NCBI RefSeq assembly: GCF_000002985.6
Contig: NC_003279.8
Span: forward strand, 9,362,001-9,426,000
Direction: 5' to 3'
From: Caenorhabditis elegans
Lineage: Eukaryota > Nematoda > Chromadorea > Rhabditida > Rhabditidae
Length of the DNA stretch: 64,000 nt
Shown: one piece after another, positions 39,401-50,313 of the stretch
Position numbering within the stretch: the stretch's first letter is position 1
Layout of the letters: every line of letters starts with the position of its first letter
The notes under the pieces: model-generated
Database searches by the model: none
What the model saw: the letters and a program-made list of their open reading frames with translations, nothing else
Told to the model about the DNA's origin: nothing
Program-made: the position numbers and the translations under genes

Positions 39401-41582
39401 TCCCTTCAACTGTTCTGTTGGTTAGTGAGAAATTTTTTTTTAATCTTTCGACAAATCCACGCTAATTCAATACAAAAACGCAAGAAAGCCAAGAATGGGG
39501 CGGAGTCTGTTTTGGGTCAACTTCTCAGCGACAATTTTGTTTCAAAATTTTCCGAAAGAGAGAACGGTAGAACCAATGTCGAATAACCGTCCATAACTTG
39601 GTTTTGCACGGTTTCACATAGTTTTTTTCGTAGTTTTTGAGATAATAATCTTAAGAATCAGTTTGCAAGGTAATATTGAAAACATGAATTGCCAAGTTCA
39701 AGCTAATTATGGCTTTGTTTGAAAAAACAACTAAAATTCTGCCTACGATTTCCATGACAGCGCGCCTTTTTTTGTTTTCAAAATGCATGTTTCTTCGCTA
39801 TTATACAAAATATATGTTTCCCACGGAAATTATGACAGCTAATATATGAATATACAAAAGGAAATCAATAAAATTTTAGTGCTGTGGACGAAAAAAAACA
39901 GAATGATAAACAAGCGAAGTGAGAGAGGGCACGTGTTTTTATGTGATAAGGAATACAAAATTAAACACAGATATCATCATTATCAGCAAGAAAATTCAAC
40001 AAAACGTGTATTGTTTTCATTAAACTTTTGAATTGGAAAAACTATAGTTTAACACAATTTGGTACTTATTGGAAGGAGTACGCCTATTTTTCAAAAAATT
40101 AACAATTGAACCTTTACATATTTTCTCTAAGAAGAAAAGTTCAATACTTTCAGTTTTAAGATATTTTGAGCTTGAAAAGTGATCATTTTTCAAGAAAATC
40201 CACATGTTAGCTTAAACTTTTTAGAATTTTCAAAGTTTTACATTTTCGGTAAACTTCAATTTTGTTTATGCAAATTCCCAGAAAGTGGTTCATATTCTTG
40301 TTAAATTTAAAAGTGAAAGTTAGTTTTCTAAGTTTAAATTGCGTTTAAAAAGTTTTAGAGGACAACCCCCGCATATATGTACATTAGCCCATAAGTATCA
40401 ATTTTACCTCGATCAATTTGAAAATATATTAAAACGTTTTCTATTCTACAGACATTTAAAAACTATATTTTCAAAATTAGAATAAAACTGAAGGCATTCA
40501 AAAACATTTATAACAGTCTAACTTAACCGTTGTTAAAACATTTTTGAAAAATTCCGAACTTAATGAATCAGATTTTTCTTTAAAAATGTCATAAAACTCG
40601 TATAATTGTATTTTATTTTTGGTCGACGCCCAAAATTATGATAGGTCAAAAATGAGTTTTTACCAATTTTTGACTGTAAATTTACAAAAATTTCAAAAAC
40701 CTTCAGCATAGTTTTACTCTGATACTGGGCCATTTTAGCACCATGGGAGTAACATTACAAATTTAAAAATCATTCCAAAGTGCAAAGGACAAGATTAAAT
40801 CTATTATCTAAAAACCGAAAAAGCCTGGTATAAAACTATAAAAATTGAAGAGTTTAACAGTGAGGCGCAGTGGCTCCTCTCTCTCTCTCTCTCGTATGCC
40901 ATAGAGACCACCGCACCAGCTATTGACCGGTTTTCCGGTTCTTTTTTCTTTCTCTTCCTCTTGCACATACGCACACACCTTTCCGCATTTCTGTCACCAG
41001 TGCCCAACAAGAATTAGATAAATACTATGAGCGTGAGAGAGTCGCAGGTACCGTCTCTTCCGCGCAAGTGACGCAAATACGTGAACGGTGCGAGTGATCG
41101 CGCGGAAGGCATTTCACCGGAAAGGAGAGGCACAATGAAAAAACGAAACGTGAACTTTGAATGACAAGCCGATTGAGTGAAATTCAAAGGATCAAATATT
41201 GAATTAGTTAGGGAAAGGGGACCGGGGACAGAAGATCACATGCCTTGAGGTTCTGGTGAATATCAATAAATTCAAAGATTTCCATACAGAAACAAGAAAA
41301 TCGGTAGTTTTCCACAATAACTTTAATTTTGTAAAAGTGAGCAACAGTGAAAAAATCCAAATACTATAGTTTTACATGTTTTAAAAATTTAAATATTTTT
41401 GTTACGCCAATAAGTGGTTTAAAAAAATAAGTTCAAATTAACTGTAACTAAAAATAGGAAGACAAAATTTCTTTAAATTTCCCGATTTTGAAATTTGGTA
41501 AATTACCAAAACTTAAAATTAGACTGAGAATTTTGAAAAAATCTAAACAAATCGATTTGCCTAATTTTGATATTGGGTCACT
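36403..41582. other. Gene-poor intergenic region
   Basis: Five kilobases upstream of the RSPRY1 homologue are mostly AT-rich, with purine tracts (GAAGAAGAAGAAG near 37140-37250) and a few GC-rich promoter-like patches near 39495 (GGGGCGGAGTC) and 40860-41120 (CTCTCTCTCTCTC and CGCGCAAGTGACG). The only frame worth listing is 38614-38985. I see no RNA gene. Confidence 0.5.
38614..38985 (+). pseudogene. Lys/Glu-rich open frame, possible frameshifted small gene
   Basis: A 123-codon frame ends with NRENKECK, and AATAAA follows directly (GCAAATAAACTC). Its second half looks coding and helical (KLEKDIKIYSLELEKAF). A second frame starts at ATG 38639 and reads MEDLEINIYSGYKSLEKKLS before a stop near 38710. 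It reads more naturally as the N terminus than the overlapping start of the long frame. The two frames meet around an A8 run near 38684-38691, so a one-base shift may have broken a small coiled-coil gene. I do not recognise it, and it may be non-coding. Confidence 0.3.
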
Positions 41583-42019
41583 TTACATTCCCACTGACGA
41601 TACTCTATTTTTGAATAGAATATTGCTGGCAAAGAAAGTGCTCAAAACATGCTGTAGACCTCGCCAACCCTTATAACATATTGGATACGGGACATTCTTT
41701 CGAAAATCGCCACGGTAGAATCTATAGAAACCACTTTTAAGACCATTCCCGTCAAGTTTCAGAAGCATGTACCGTGCAGGATCAAAGATAAATCATTGGC
41801 CAAGTTTTTTTAATGAAAAAAAAGACAAACTCATTTAGAAATCTTGATAAGATTCCCAACTCACCCAAAATAATCGCACCAAAGTCTGTCGACAATTGAG
41901 CACTTGCAATTATGATCGTGAAGATGTGCAGTGTCAGGTGAGAATTCACCAGCCAATTCGTTGATATAATGTGAAACGTTGTCAAAGAGACGTAGATCTG
42001 TTAGTCCAGCAAATGCCAT
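41583..42019 (-). CDS. Candidate small gene, 97 codons, unrecognised
   Basis: Exon 1 (41865-42019) begins MAFAGLTDLRLFDN, two-thirds of the way contains HDHNCKCSIVDRLWCDYFG, and ends at a good donor GG then GTGAGTT. Upstream of the ATG the minus strand reads CCTTGCAG then ATAATCAATTCGAATGG, a trans-splice-like acceptor. Exon 2 (41583-41721) follows an acceptor TTTCTATAG in matching phase and continues FYRGDFRKNVPYPICYKGW to a stop at 41583. Total 294 nt. Four or five cysteines but no signal peptide. The composition is much less AT-driven than the surrounding DNA. A GATA cluster lies 0.4-0.5 kb upstream. It could also be a fragment of a larger dead gene. Confidence 0.4.
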
Positions 42020-42431
42020 TCGAATTGATTATCTGCAAGGTTGAAATTGAATAAATTGTTTAAAAAAATCCCAATCAAGGAAAAGGTAAGACATCAAGTT
42101 TTTTAAAAGTTATTTGTATCTAAACTTTATAGGACTTCGAACATACAAGAATGTTCGAAATTCTCAAAAAGTGTTTTGGAAACCCATTCGAGTAAATTTT
42201 GAGAATGTGAAATGTCTCAACATTTAATAGATTTTCAGATAATGAAAATAAATACGAAAAGGGATCAAAAAATACTGAGAAATACTCGAATATTGCAAAA
42301 AGTTGCTGAATGTCTTGGTACTTGAGTGCATATTTACCAACGCATAGATACCTCCCACTTAACATCTCAAAAAGAATTACGTGATTTTAAGACTCTTTGA
42401 AAAAATAACTGTCAGGTACAAAGAAGACGAG

Positions 42432-42546
42432 TGATAAGTGAGTGACCGGGGGTACGAAGAACGGGTAATTTAATGGAAAATCAAGGAGATGATAAGCATT
42501 AGCCCATTCATTCCACGAGGAAGGCGGTATTTCTTATCAAGATAAA
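42432..42546. promoter_or_regulatory. Cluster of GATA-factor sites
   Basis: TGATAA occurs at 42432-42437 and 42490-42495, TTATCA at 42534-42539, and GATAA at 42541-42545, the last two forming a near-palindromic pair (CTTATCAAGATAAAG). In C. elegans TGATAA clusters mark intestinal promoters bound by ELT-2-type factors. The nearest gene start is the candidate at 42019 on the minus strand, about 415-525 bp downstream. Confidence 0.4.
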
Positions 42547-45173
42547 GATCAGAACACGGCGTCCTTAGTTGTAGATTGAACGATGCATATTGATTTTTAA
42601 AATATAACTCAAAACTAGAGAATCAACTTCCGATATGGTTTTTTTTGAATTTTCGATAAATTAGTTGTTTGCCAGTTTGAAAAGCTCATAATCTGGGGAA
42701 AATCTGGGGAAAATCTGGGGAAAAATCTCAAATATGCTTTAAAAAAATTAATATTAATAATAAACATCGAGAGTTTGCATACATTCTAAAAAGTTTAAAA
42801 AATTATATTTGGAGCTGCAGCTCACAATTTTATATTTATCGACGGAAAAATAATACAAAAAGTTTCGAATCTCTAAAATGTTATCTATTCAGTTTCCGAG
42901 AAAGTCCAACATCAGAACTAACTGACAATCTATAATCTTTATCAGAAAGATAAGAAGGTGACAACCCCCTTCAGAATTTCAATTTTATGACGCTTGATCT
43001 TCAGCCACAAAGCATGAGTTGAGTAATAAAAAATAAAATTGATATTTAGATTTTTGGAAAAATTAATAAGAACAATTGAGTTTAGGAAGAAGCCCGTAAA
43101 AATTAATAAATATACCGAAAAACCGAATACCGAAATATTTTTTACACATTTTTGCTTGTTGCCTAAGAATATTTGCCGGAAATTTGTGTCCATTTTGTAT
43201 TCTGATAAAATAATATAAATTAAAATAAACTATTAGGATGGCTTTTTACAAGTACATAAAAATTCTAAAACTGCAACTTTCAGGTGAAAAAAAAAGGAAA
43301 ACTGCTCAAAATTCTGCAAAAATATGTGAAATTCTTTTCAAAAAAAAAAAAGGGAAAACACAGACCGCTAAAAATATCTAACTATAGGTTAATCAACACA
43401 AAGTGATAGACTTCTAAGTGACCGTTACTTCTCCCTTACCAGCTGGCTAACATGTGACATTAATTAGAGATTATATGAATTGAAGGAGACACAGATAGAC
43501 AGGAACAGTGTCTTATCAATACGAATAATCACTTATTTGTGGCATTGAGAAATGAGGTTAGAAGTCGGAAAATATTTTTGAAAAAAGAAAAAATTTAATA
43601 AAAATAAATTTCATATTAGACTTTTTCAATGTAACGCCCCGTTTTGAAACCAGAACTAGCTTTAAAGTTTTGAATTAAAAAATATCTGAAAATAGGAAAA
43701 AACAAGTTCACGAGCTTGATTGTTATTCGTGTTTGAACTTGTAATAGGAAGTTCAGATAAAAACTGAAAACACAAAATGTTTTGGGTCTTCCCCAAAAAA
43801 TACATGCTTTTCCTGAAAATGAACCAATAATTCAGGAAGTTATTATAAATTGCATGTTTACTGAAAATACAACTATTCTATCAGGTAATCGTAGTAAACT
43901 CTCAAAAAATTCAAAAAGCAACCAAAAGCAAGAGTCATTTGATGTCTGACCATTTTTGAATGGAAAAGAGGAAAAGCTTCTGAAAAAGGAGCCAAGGGGA
44001 AAGAAAGGAAGGACACGTGTACTTGGACCATTTTAGAGTTGTACTTTTCTTAGCACTTTTACGTAATTAGAACCGTTGTGACCACATTTTTGCATTCTTT
44101 TTCATGAATATTTTATTGAGGTAGAAAATTGTATCCTGAATTGATAGGGTCTAGAGAATTTGGAAATTGCAATAAAACCTATTTTTGAAGTTGCACAGTC
44201 AAAAACAAAATATTATATTTCAAAAACGATTCTAAAAGTAAATATTTTTAGATAGAGTGATGCGAATATTGTTGAAAAAACGTTGAAATTTTAAATTGAA
44301 ACAAAAGTTTACACTTTTACACTTACTATACACTTTTAAAGACTAAAATAATCTGTGAAAATGCAGATATATAACCAAAAGAAGGGACTAAAAGTTATGC
44401 ATTTGTAGTTATTTGTTTGTTGTTTGTTGTTGACAACATTGGGAAAAATAGAAAAAGTGAGGGGATGGGAAAATGGAAGATAGAAAACATCCAAATGTTC
44501 AGTGTAATGGAAGAGAACGGGTTTCTTTCACACAAAATATACGGATACAATTATTTAGAACTCAGAGAAATTATGGGTACAAAATTGGTATTTTTTGAAT
44601 TTAAAGTGGCACAGTGTGAACTTCATTTTGCAGAGAAAGTAATGAAGCGGTACGGGGGGTAGACCAATTTATTTGTAAGAAATTAAGACCAGCAGTTATG
44701 GAGCAGTTTTAGAGCAATTTTGGAGCGGTTCTGGAGCGGTTTTGAAGCGGCTTTGGAGCGGGTTTGAAGCGCACACCTTAACCATCGAACGCTGCTAGTC
44801 CTTAATTTCGCACAAAAAATAGTCTACCCCTGCCCCACTTGAATTACTTGCCTGCTCAATTAACATTTCAGTTCTAGATCCTGCCACTAACCCAACGCCC
44901 CCTTCTGCAGTGCTCTTTTCTGATCACTTGTCAGTAGAATATAAAATACCTTTCATTCCTTCCAATTCAAATGAAACATTCCTGTAACGCTCCTATAAGA
45001 CTACAAAAAATGCGATGTCACTCGACACAGGGCCCTCACCAATTGTTGTTTTGGGTGCAAGACGGATTTTTGATTGGCTCGTAATGGAGCAATACTAATA
45101 GAGGAAATGAGGTAAATGGTTTCCAGAATTTTCAAACAGTTTATAAGAATTTTGAAATCAAAGTTCAATTAGA
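42547..45173. other. Intergenic region, AT-rich
   Basis: No gene can be supported here. A short direct repeat, GAAAATCTGGG repeated three times, occurs at about 42695-42725. Scattered GATA motifs occur near 43400-43515. The inverted-repeat element at 44654-44836 is listed separately. The 81-codon frame at 44417-44662 has no splice or composition support. Confidence 0.5.
44654..44836. repeat. Inverted-repeat element with internal 12-bp minisatellite
   Basis: The left end GGGGTAGACCAATTTATTTG with AAATTAAGACCAGCAG is mirrored by CTGCTAGTCCTTAATTTCG and AAAATAGTCTACCCC. Between the arms, 44695-44772 consists of about six imperfect copies of a unit close to GGAGCGGTTTTT (GAGCAGTTTTA, GAGCGGTTCTG, GAGCGGTTTTG, GAGCGGGTTTG). 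This looks like a small non-autonomous element that carries its own tandem repeat. Both arms are clearly diverged. Confidence 0.65.
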
Positions 45174-46282
45174 TCATTGTGAATCTGGAGGAGGTACACG
45201 ACATGTCATATTTGCCCAAGTCGGATCCAATTGATCTTCATCATCCAGTGAAGGTTTATTCCAAGCGTAGTAGAATAGGTCGCTTCGAACAATGAGAAGA
45301 GCCATTGTCGAAAACTTCGACTGAAACTTTATATTTTCAGAAATCAACGTTAAAATTATCTTCTTACCTTTTTCTCGTCAACTGCAAACATTCTCAACTG
45401 TCCAGGAATTGAAACGTTCCGAATAAACTCATTTTTCGATGTAACCTTCTCAAGAATTGACACAGCAATAGCCTCGAAAATTGGTTCCACTTTGTCCTTA
45501 TGATCGTTGGATCTACAGTAACCTCGAAGAATCTCTTGATCTTCTTTTGATACTTCTTTCGAGATCAATGGTTCCATTTTGACAAGCTGGAGGACTCTTG
45601 CACTAAAATAAATCGATTCTCCAATTGGTTCACCATCGTTGTCTAGAGTTTTCTCGTTTGCTTTCAGAACCTTGCATTTCTTCCATCCAGAGTTCTTTTT
45701 CAAATCTTTTATCTTTTCTACAGTGTGGCCCATAATTATGGGCCACCCTGTAGAACATCCAACATCCGTTGATCTCCGGTAAGCACTGAAATTTTCAGAA
45801 TAGTTGAAGGTTTGAAAAATTTGGTTAGGTAAAGTTAATGTGCCATTGTGAATATACTTTTCTTCAAAATTTGAAAATGCATTTGTGGAGCGGACGAGAT
45901 GAGCGACCGAAGATTTGTAGCGGGCCTAAACTTACCAACAGGATCCACGTCAATTTTCCATATCATCTTATTTTCATCCTTCTCAAGTGGCGCCGGAGAT
46001 ACGGGACCTTCAATTTCTTCGAATACACTTCCCATCATTGATTGTCTCATTTCTTTCGGAACTTCTTTCGGAACTTCTTTCGGGACTTCTTTCTTTTCTT
46101 GCTTCTGTCTTTCACTAACCCTTAAAATTTCAGATTTGTTTCAAAAGTGTTTCATGAATTTACTTTGACGGAAGCTTCTTCACTTTACCAGTCGTTTCAC
46201 TTCTAACACTGAGTGCTGAATATTGTTGATTTGTACTTTTTTCCTTTTGGTGTAAGACCAGAAGCCTTGTTAAGGACAACAT
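45174..46282 (-). pseudogene. Interrupted paralogue of the gene at 46356-47893
   Basis: Recognisable exons are about 45936-46122, 45368-45785 and 45174-45320, with a possible first exon 46189-46282 that I could not join in phase. SVFEEIEGPVSP, GDQRML, KNEFIRNVSIPGQLRMFAVD and MALLIVRSDLFYYAW correspond piece by piece to the neighbouring gene. At 45721-45750 a 30-bp palindrome flanked by TA on both sides interrupts exon 45368-45785 and creates an in-frame stop. Without the 30 bp plus one TA the frame runs on through all three exons. The palindrome also supplies an ATG at 45733 that opens the remaining 170 codons to the stop at 45174. A 15-bp tandem repeat (KEVP three times) lies at 46045-46090. 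The function is unknown; it may still be expressed as a shorter protein. Confidence 0.7.
45721..45750. mobile_element. 30-bp palindrome with TA duplication inside an exon
   Basis: On the plus strand, CAGTGTGGCCCATAA is followed directly by TTATGGGCCACCCTG. These are inverse copies with one mismatch. TA flanks both sides (45719-45720, 45751-45752), as for Tc1/mariner-type insertions. Nothing lies between the two terminal repeats. It could be a minimal two-ended element, or the residue of a larger element after internal deletion. Confidence 0.75.
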
Positions 46283-46355
46283 TTGCCAAGGATAGTTCTA
46301 GAGTTGAAAAGAAAACAAACAAATAAGCTTTCAAAAAAAAAAAATTTATTGAATT

Positions 46356-47893
46356 CTAACATCCAAGCTGAGTGCTATAAACCGATGGAGACCCGGTTCC
46401 TTTCTTGATTGACATTCCAGACCAAGTTCCGTCCTGAAAAATCAAATGATATTAATAGACAAACCACTTCCAATTTTGGCACTTACAATAGTGTTCTCCA
46501 CTTCCTTGTTACGTTTTTCCCACGCGAAATAAGTAAGATCTTTGCGAACCATCATCAACGCCATCATTGGAATTTTTGCCTTCTTTTCATCCACTGCAAA
46601 CATCCTCAACTCTCCTGGAATCATAACTTGCCGAATAAATTCATTTTTCTGGACGACTGTATTCAAAACAGCGGATGCAATCTTTTCAATGCAAATCTCG
46701 GCATTTTCCTCATGATCGCCACAACGGCAGAATGCACGAAGATTAATTTGATCGGGTTTGGAAATTTCTTTTGAAATTAACGATTCTAGTTTGACTACTT
46801 CCAAAACCCGAGCACACATTATGATCATTTCTTCTGAAAAATTCTGAAAAAAGACGGTTTGTCATCCCTAATTGAACCTTCACAGTAAATTAAAACCACG
46901 ATTGAAAAAAAAAACTAACGGGCTCCGGTTCGTCGTCAGTGGTGGTGGTTGTAGTCGTACTTGTATCCTTCTCATTTTCTTTCGAAAATTTACATTTCCG
47001 AGCTTTAATTCTCGTTCGTAAAATGGAGGCCTTCTCGATAATTTCTGTCATCCTCTGATCTCCCTTGACATCAACCACTTCCACGTCAATTTTCCAACGC
47101 ATTTTATTTTTTATTCCTTTTGAACCAGTTTGTACTGGGGCTGATGGACCTTCTATTTCCTGAAAAAAAACTATAACAATATTCTCTCCATTTTTCAGTA
47201 CCTCAAAGGCGCTACCGTCTAGCACCTCTTTCTTTGACTCTTCTTTTAATGCTTTCTTCTTTTCAAATACAGATGGTGGTGCATTTTTCTGAACATCAGC
47301 TTGCGGAACTCCCAAATCACTTTTCACTTTTTCATATTTCTTCTCTTCTCGTTTCGTTTCAACTTGATTTTTCCGATTTGCAGAAGGTCGTTTCACGATT
47401 TTTTGTTGCTCAATTTCAGTTGTGCTCTTCTGGTTCTAGAATTAATTTTTAAAAATGAGAAAATTATTGATTTTTTAGTTTTTCGTGAAAAAAGGCTCCC
47501 GTGTAGGCACCAAAAGGCCTGCCTGCCTCATCTTAAGGTGACCTCTGCTAGCCTCGTGCCTTATTTTAAAATACTTCTGTCGTTACCGTCTTCGTCTTTG
47601 ACTTTTCGAGCACTGGAGACACGGGAGCCGCACTTGGGGATGGAGTTTTTGCTGTTTCTGCTGTTTCTGGTTCCTTTCGACTATCTGGTGATTTGGTACG
47701 ACCACTGCAAAGTTTCAATTATAAAATCGAGCGAAACCATCATTACAGTACCGTGACATTTTCGCGTAAAATGTAATGCCTCAAGTTAATGCATCTCACC
47801 TTACGCTGAAATCGACTGATCTACTCGCGCGGGAACTCACGTCAAGAATTTCACCCATTTTGGAAGCTTTGTCTTTGATTTTGGTTTGTCCAT
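46356..47893 (-). CDS. Nematode-specific protein of unknown function (intact paralogue)
   Basis: The exons after the first are 47587-47704, 47202-47435, 46920-47159, 46487-46843 and 46356-46433, ending YSTQLGC with AATAAA just after the stop. Two first exons are possible: 47841-47893 (MDKPKSKTKLPKWVKFL) or 47800-47858 (MGEILDVSSRASRS). They overlap in different frames and both join exon 47587-47704 in phase, giving 359 or 361 codons. The N-terminal half is Lys/Ser/Pro-rich and disordered. The C-terminal half has an EEIEGPSAP-like block, a MRWKIDVEVVDVKGDQRM block, a Thr run (seven Thr), and a folded-looking region ELRMFAVDEKK..MMALMMVRKDLTYFAWEK. I do not recognise the family; its only visible relative is the interrupted copy next door. 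Confidence 0.75.
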
Positions 47894-48613
47894 TTTTTAA
47901 TCTGAAAATACTTTTTTTCAATGATCATGTCTGAAAGAAACTCACTTCAAAACAATGTAATGCGTAAATAAGTTTTGTCCGTTTTGTAGCGACTTTATAA
48001 AAATAGGAATAAATGCATTGAACAAGAATACTCTTCGATAAAAAAAAGAGGTTCGTGGAGAATGGAATTCACGTTCACTTTTTGATAAAAACATTCTTTA
48101 TTGTGGAGTATTAATTTTTTGGTGTTTAGAGGCATGTTAGATACCTTCAGGCCTACGTGTATGCCCACCAACGCCCTATTTGTTTGCGTTGGGGAGTGAA
48201 ATTAATGATAGCGCAAAATATAGTTTCAGGGTAATTGAAAGGCGTTCTTGAATATAAAATAAGGTAGATTAAATTAAGCAATTCTAGGATTTTGTTTTCG
48301 TACCTTGCACATATTAATTGCAAAGCTTCGAACACCTGGGACCCTAAACCTAATAGTATAATTACTGTTTTTGGTTTACTCCAAGAAAATTGATTTTCTC
48401 CCGACATCTGCTCATATTAATCCTTTTGGCACCGAGAGCTCATTTCTTCTCATTAATGGTCTCTGTTAGGAACAAAGATTAATTTTGTCTTCTTTTCTTC
48501 TGATTTCAAAAGTTTAAATACAACTTTCTTTTAACTTTTCAAAAGCAATTTTCCGGCTTCTCACTTTTTAACCCATTATTTGCATAACACAGAATCTTTA
48601 ACATTTTTCAGAC
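47894..48613. other. Divergent intergenic region
   Basis: The 720 bp separate the minus-strand paralogue from the first coiled-coil gene on the plus strand and so should hold both promoters. A block at 48125-48190 (ATACCTTCAGGCCTACGTGT, then CCCACCAACGCC) resembles the short GC-rich repeat fragment seen in the intron at 47495-47565. No gene is visible. Confidence 0.4.
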
Positions 48614-49365
48614 ATGGCTTCCGAGTGTAAATCTTGCGAAAATCTCGTGGATCATATTAAGGAAGAGATGTTTCACATTGAGGAGCTAAGAAGTGAAATT
48701 GAACAACTTGAACAATATATTCGGAATCTTCAAATCAACTTTGAGAAAATTCAAACTGAAAATGAAATTTTGAAGACACAGTTGGAAGAAAAAGAAACGG
48801 AAGCTGAGGAAAGTCAACGACTTCTTGATGTAATCCATAAAGATCGTGATGAATGTATTGAAGAAAAAATGAAAGTTTCAAGATTTTATCGAAATGAAAT
48901 CAAGAAGGTTATAGAAGAAAATGAAGCTCTACGCAAAGAAAACAATAATTTAAAAGATACATATAACAATGAAAATATCGCAAAGATCGGGAAAAATTTG
49001 GATAAATTACAAGAAGTTAAGACAGACATTTGCAAAAATAAAATCAAATTGAAAGAGGTTGACAGTGTAAGTTGGTTTTTGTTGTAAATAGAAATTCTAT
49101 CGATAGATATTCTGGAGTTTGCCATGAAACTTTTATAGTGCCTAATTTTGGAAATTTGTCGAACGGAAGAGATATCGTAAGCAACGGCGTCTTCCATCTT
49201 CGTTGCAAATTTTTTATTTTCAAATTCCTCTATTCAATTGTTTCATTTCAGATCACAACGAATGCATCCGTAACTATAAAAAATCAGAAGATTGAATTAT
49301 GTGAAATGGAGAAGAATGAGGATGAACTGTTTGAAACCTTCGAGTATATCGAGATAGACCAGTAG
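48614..49365 (+). CDS. Coiled-coil protein, 188 residues, unrecognised
   Basis: The exons are 48614-49066 and 49252-49365. The donor AGTGTAAGT and acceptor TTTCAG are canonical and the phase is 0. The ATG lies two bases after TTTTTCAG, a probable trans-splice acceptor. After a short head with CKSC, residues about 10-150 form one long coiled coil (EELRSEIEQLEQYIRNLQ, RKENNNLKD); the tail is acidic and ends EYIEIDQ. There is no globular domain, signal peptide or membrane segment. It is the first of three coiled-coil genes in a row on this strand. Coiled-coil similarity alone gives no function. Confidence 0.8.
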
Positions 49366-50313
49366 CATGGAATTCAAAGTTATTCGTTTTGAATTGCTAA
49401 ATTCAATTTTTTTATTCAATTGTTATCAGAAGCTGTATAAATTAAAGAATTTATGATAGTTTAAAATAAGAACTGATGGCACGAGGAGAATATCATTATG
49501 ACATGTCTTAAATTCAACTATTTAAATTTATTCATATTTATATTATATGTAATTCACCTAACTCTTGAATTTGATACCACATAGTTAATCAAAAAGTATA
49601 TACATCTACCTATTTCAATTGTATTCGATTGTGGACAATATCGTATGACTTCCATACTGTCGAAAATGCCTACTTGGTCTTACCCGTTGTTTCACAACAG
49701 GTCTCTTTCAAGATGATGTTCCATGTCGTACTGAAAACTGATTCAATTTTTATTTTCCAGCAAAATATAAAAGTTCATGAAGCCCCAAAAAAGTCACTGA
49801 TTGTCATTTATGGACAAACAATACATAACTTATGCCTTTGATTAGTTAAATTTTTATTTTGCTCGAGATACTCCCCCTTCAGATGTTTTTCCATTTTATA
49901 AATTGTATTAATCCCAGTAATTTACTATCACTCAATACTCTTTTTTTTTACAAGATATTGGTTCTTCTATTGCCCTTCTATTGCCCAATTGGCTCAAATG
50001 GCTCCTCAATACAAGGTCAGCTCATCGATTTCAGACAAATAACACAGTACAATTAGCACCTGGAGGCAGACAATGGAAGATAATACTTCCCAAAAGAAAG
50101 CTGACTTTTGGGAAAGGGGAGTACGGTAAGACAATGTTGAAACGCCTAGAAACCCGCTGGAATTATAGATATTTATTATTGTCTGAGAAGGACAGCTGTT
50201 TTTTCTCCAAGGTAGGCCTAAGGCCCGATTCTCCAAGATAATTGCTCCTGTTTTGTTTGAATTTCGTCCTTCACCGTACATAGTTTTTTTTCAAAATTAA
50301 GTTTCGTTTCCAG
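49366..50313. other. Intergenic region between coiled-coil genes 1 and 2
   Basis: The first part holds the 3' UTR of the gene ending at 49365. The rest is AT-rich. From about 50055 to 50240 a more GC-rich block (CACCTGGAGGCAGACAATGG to AGGCCTAAGGCCCGATTCTC) has the look of a repeat fragment but no matching copy was found here. No gene is supported. Confidence 0.4.

Noticed and set aside
44417..44662. 81-codon plus-strand frame
   Set aside because: No splice or trans-splice context, AT-driven composition, and its end overlaps the inverted-repeat element.
47301..47756. 151-codon plus-strand open frame
   Set aside because: It is antisense to well-supported exons 47202-47435 and 47587-47704.
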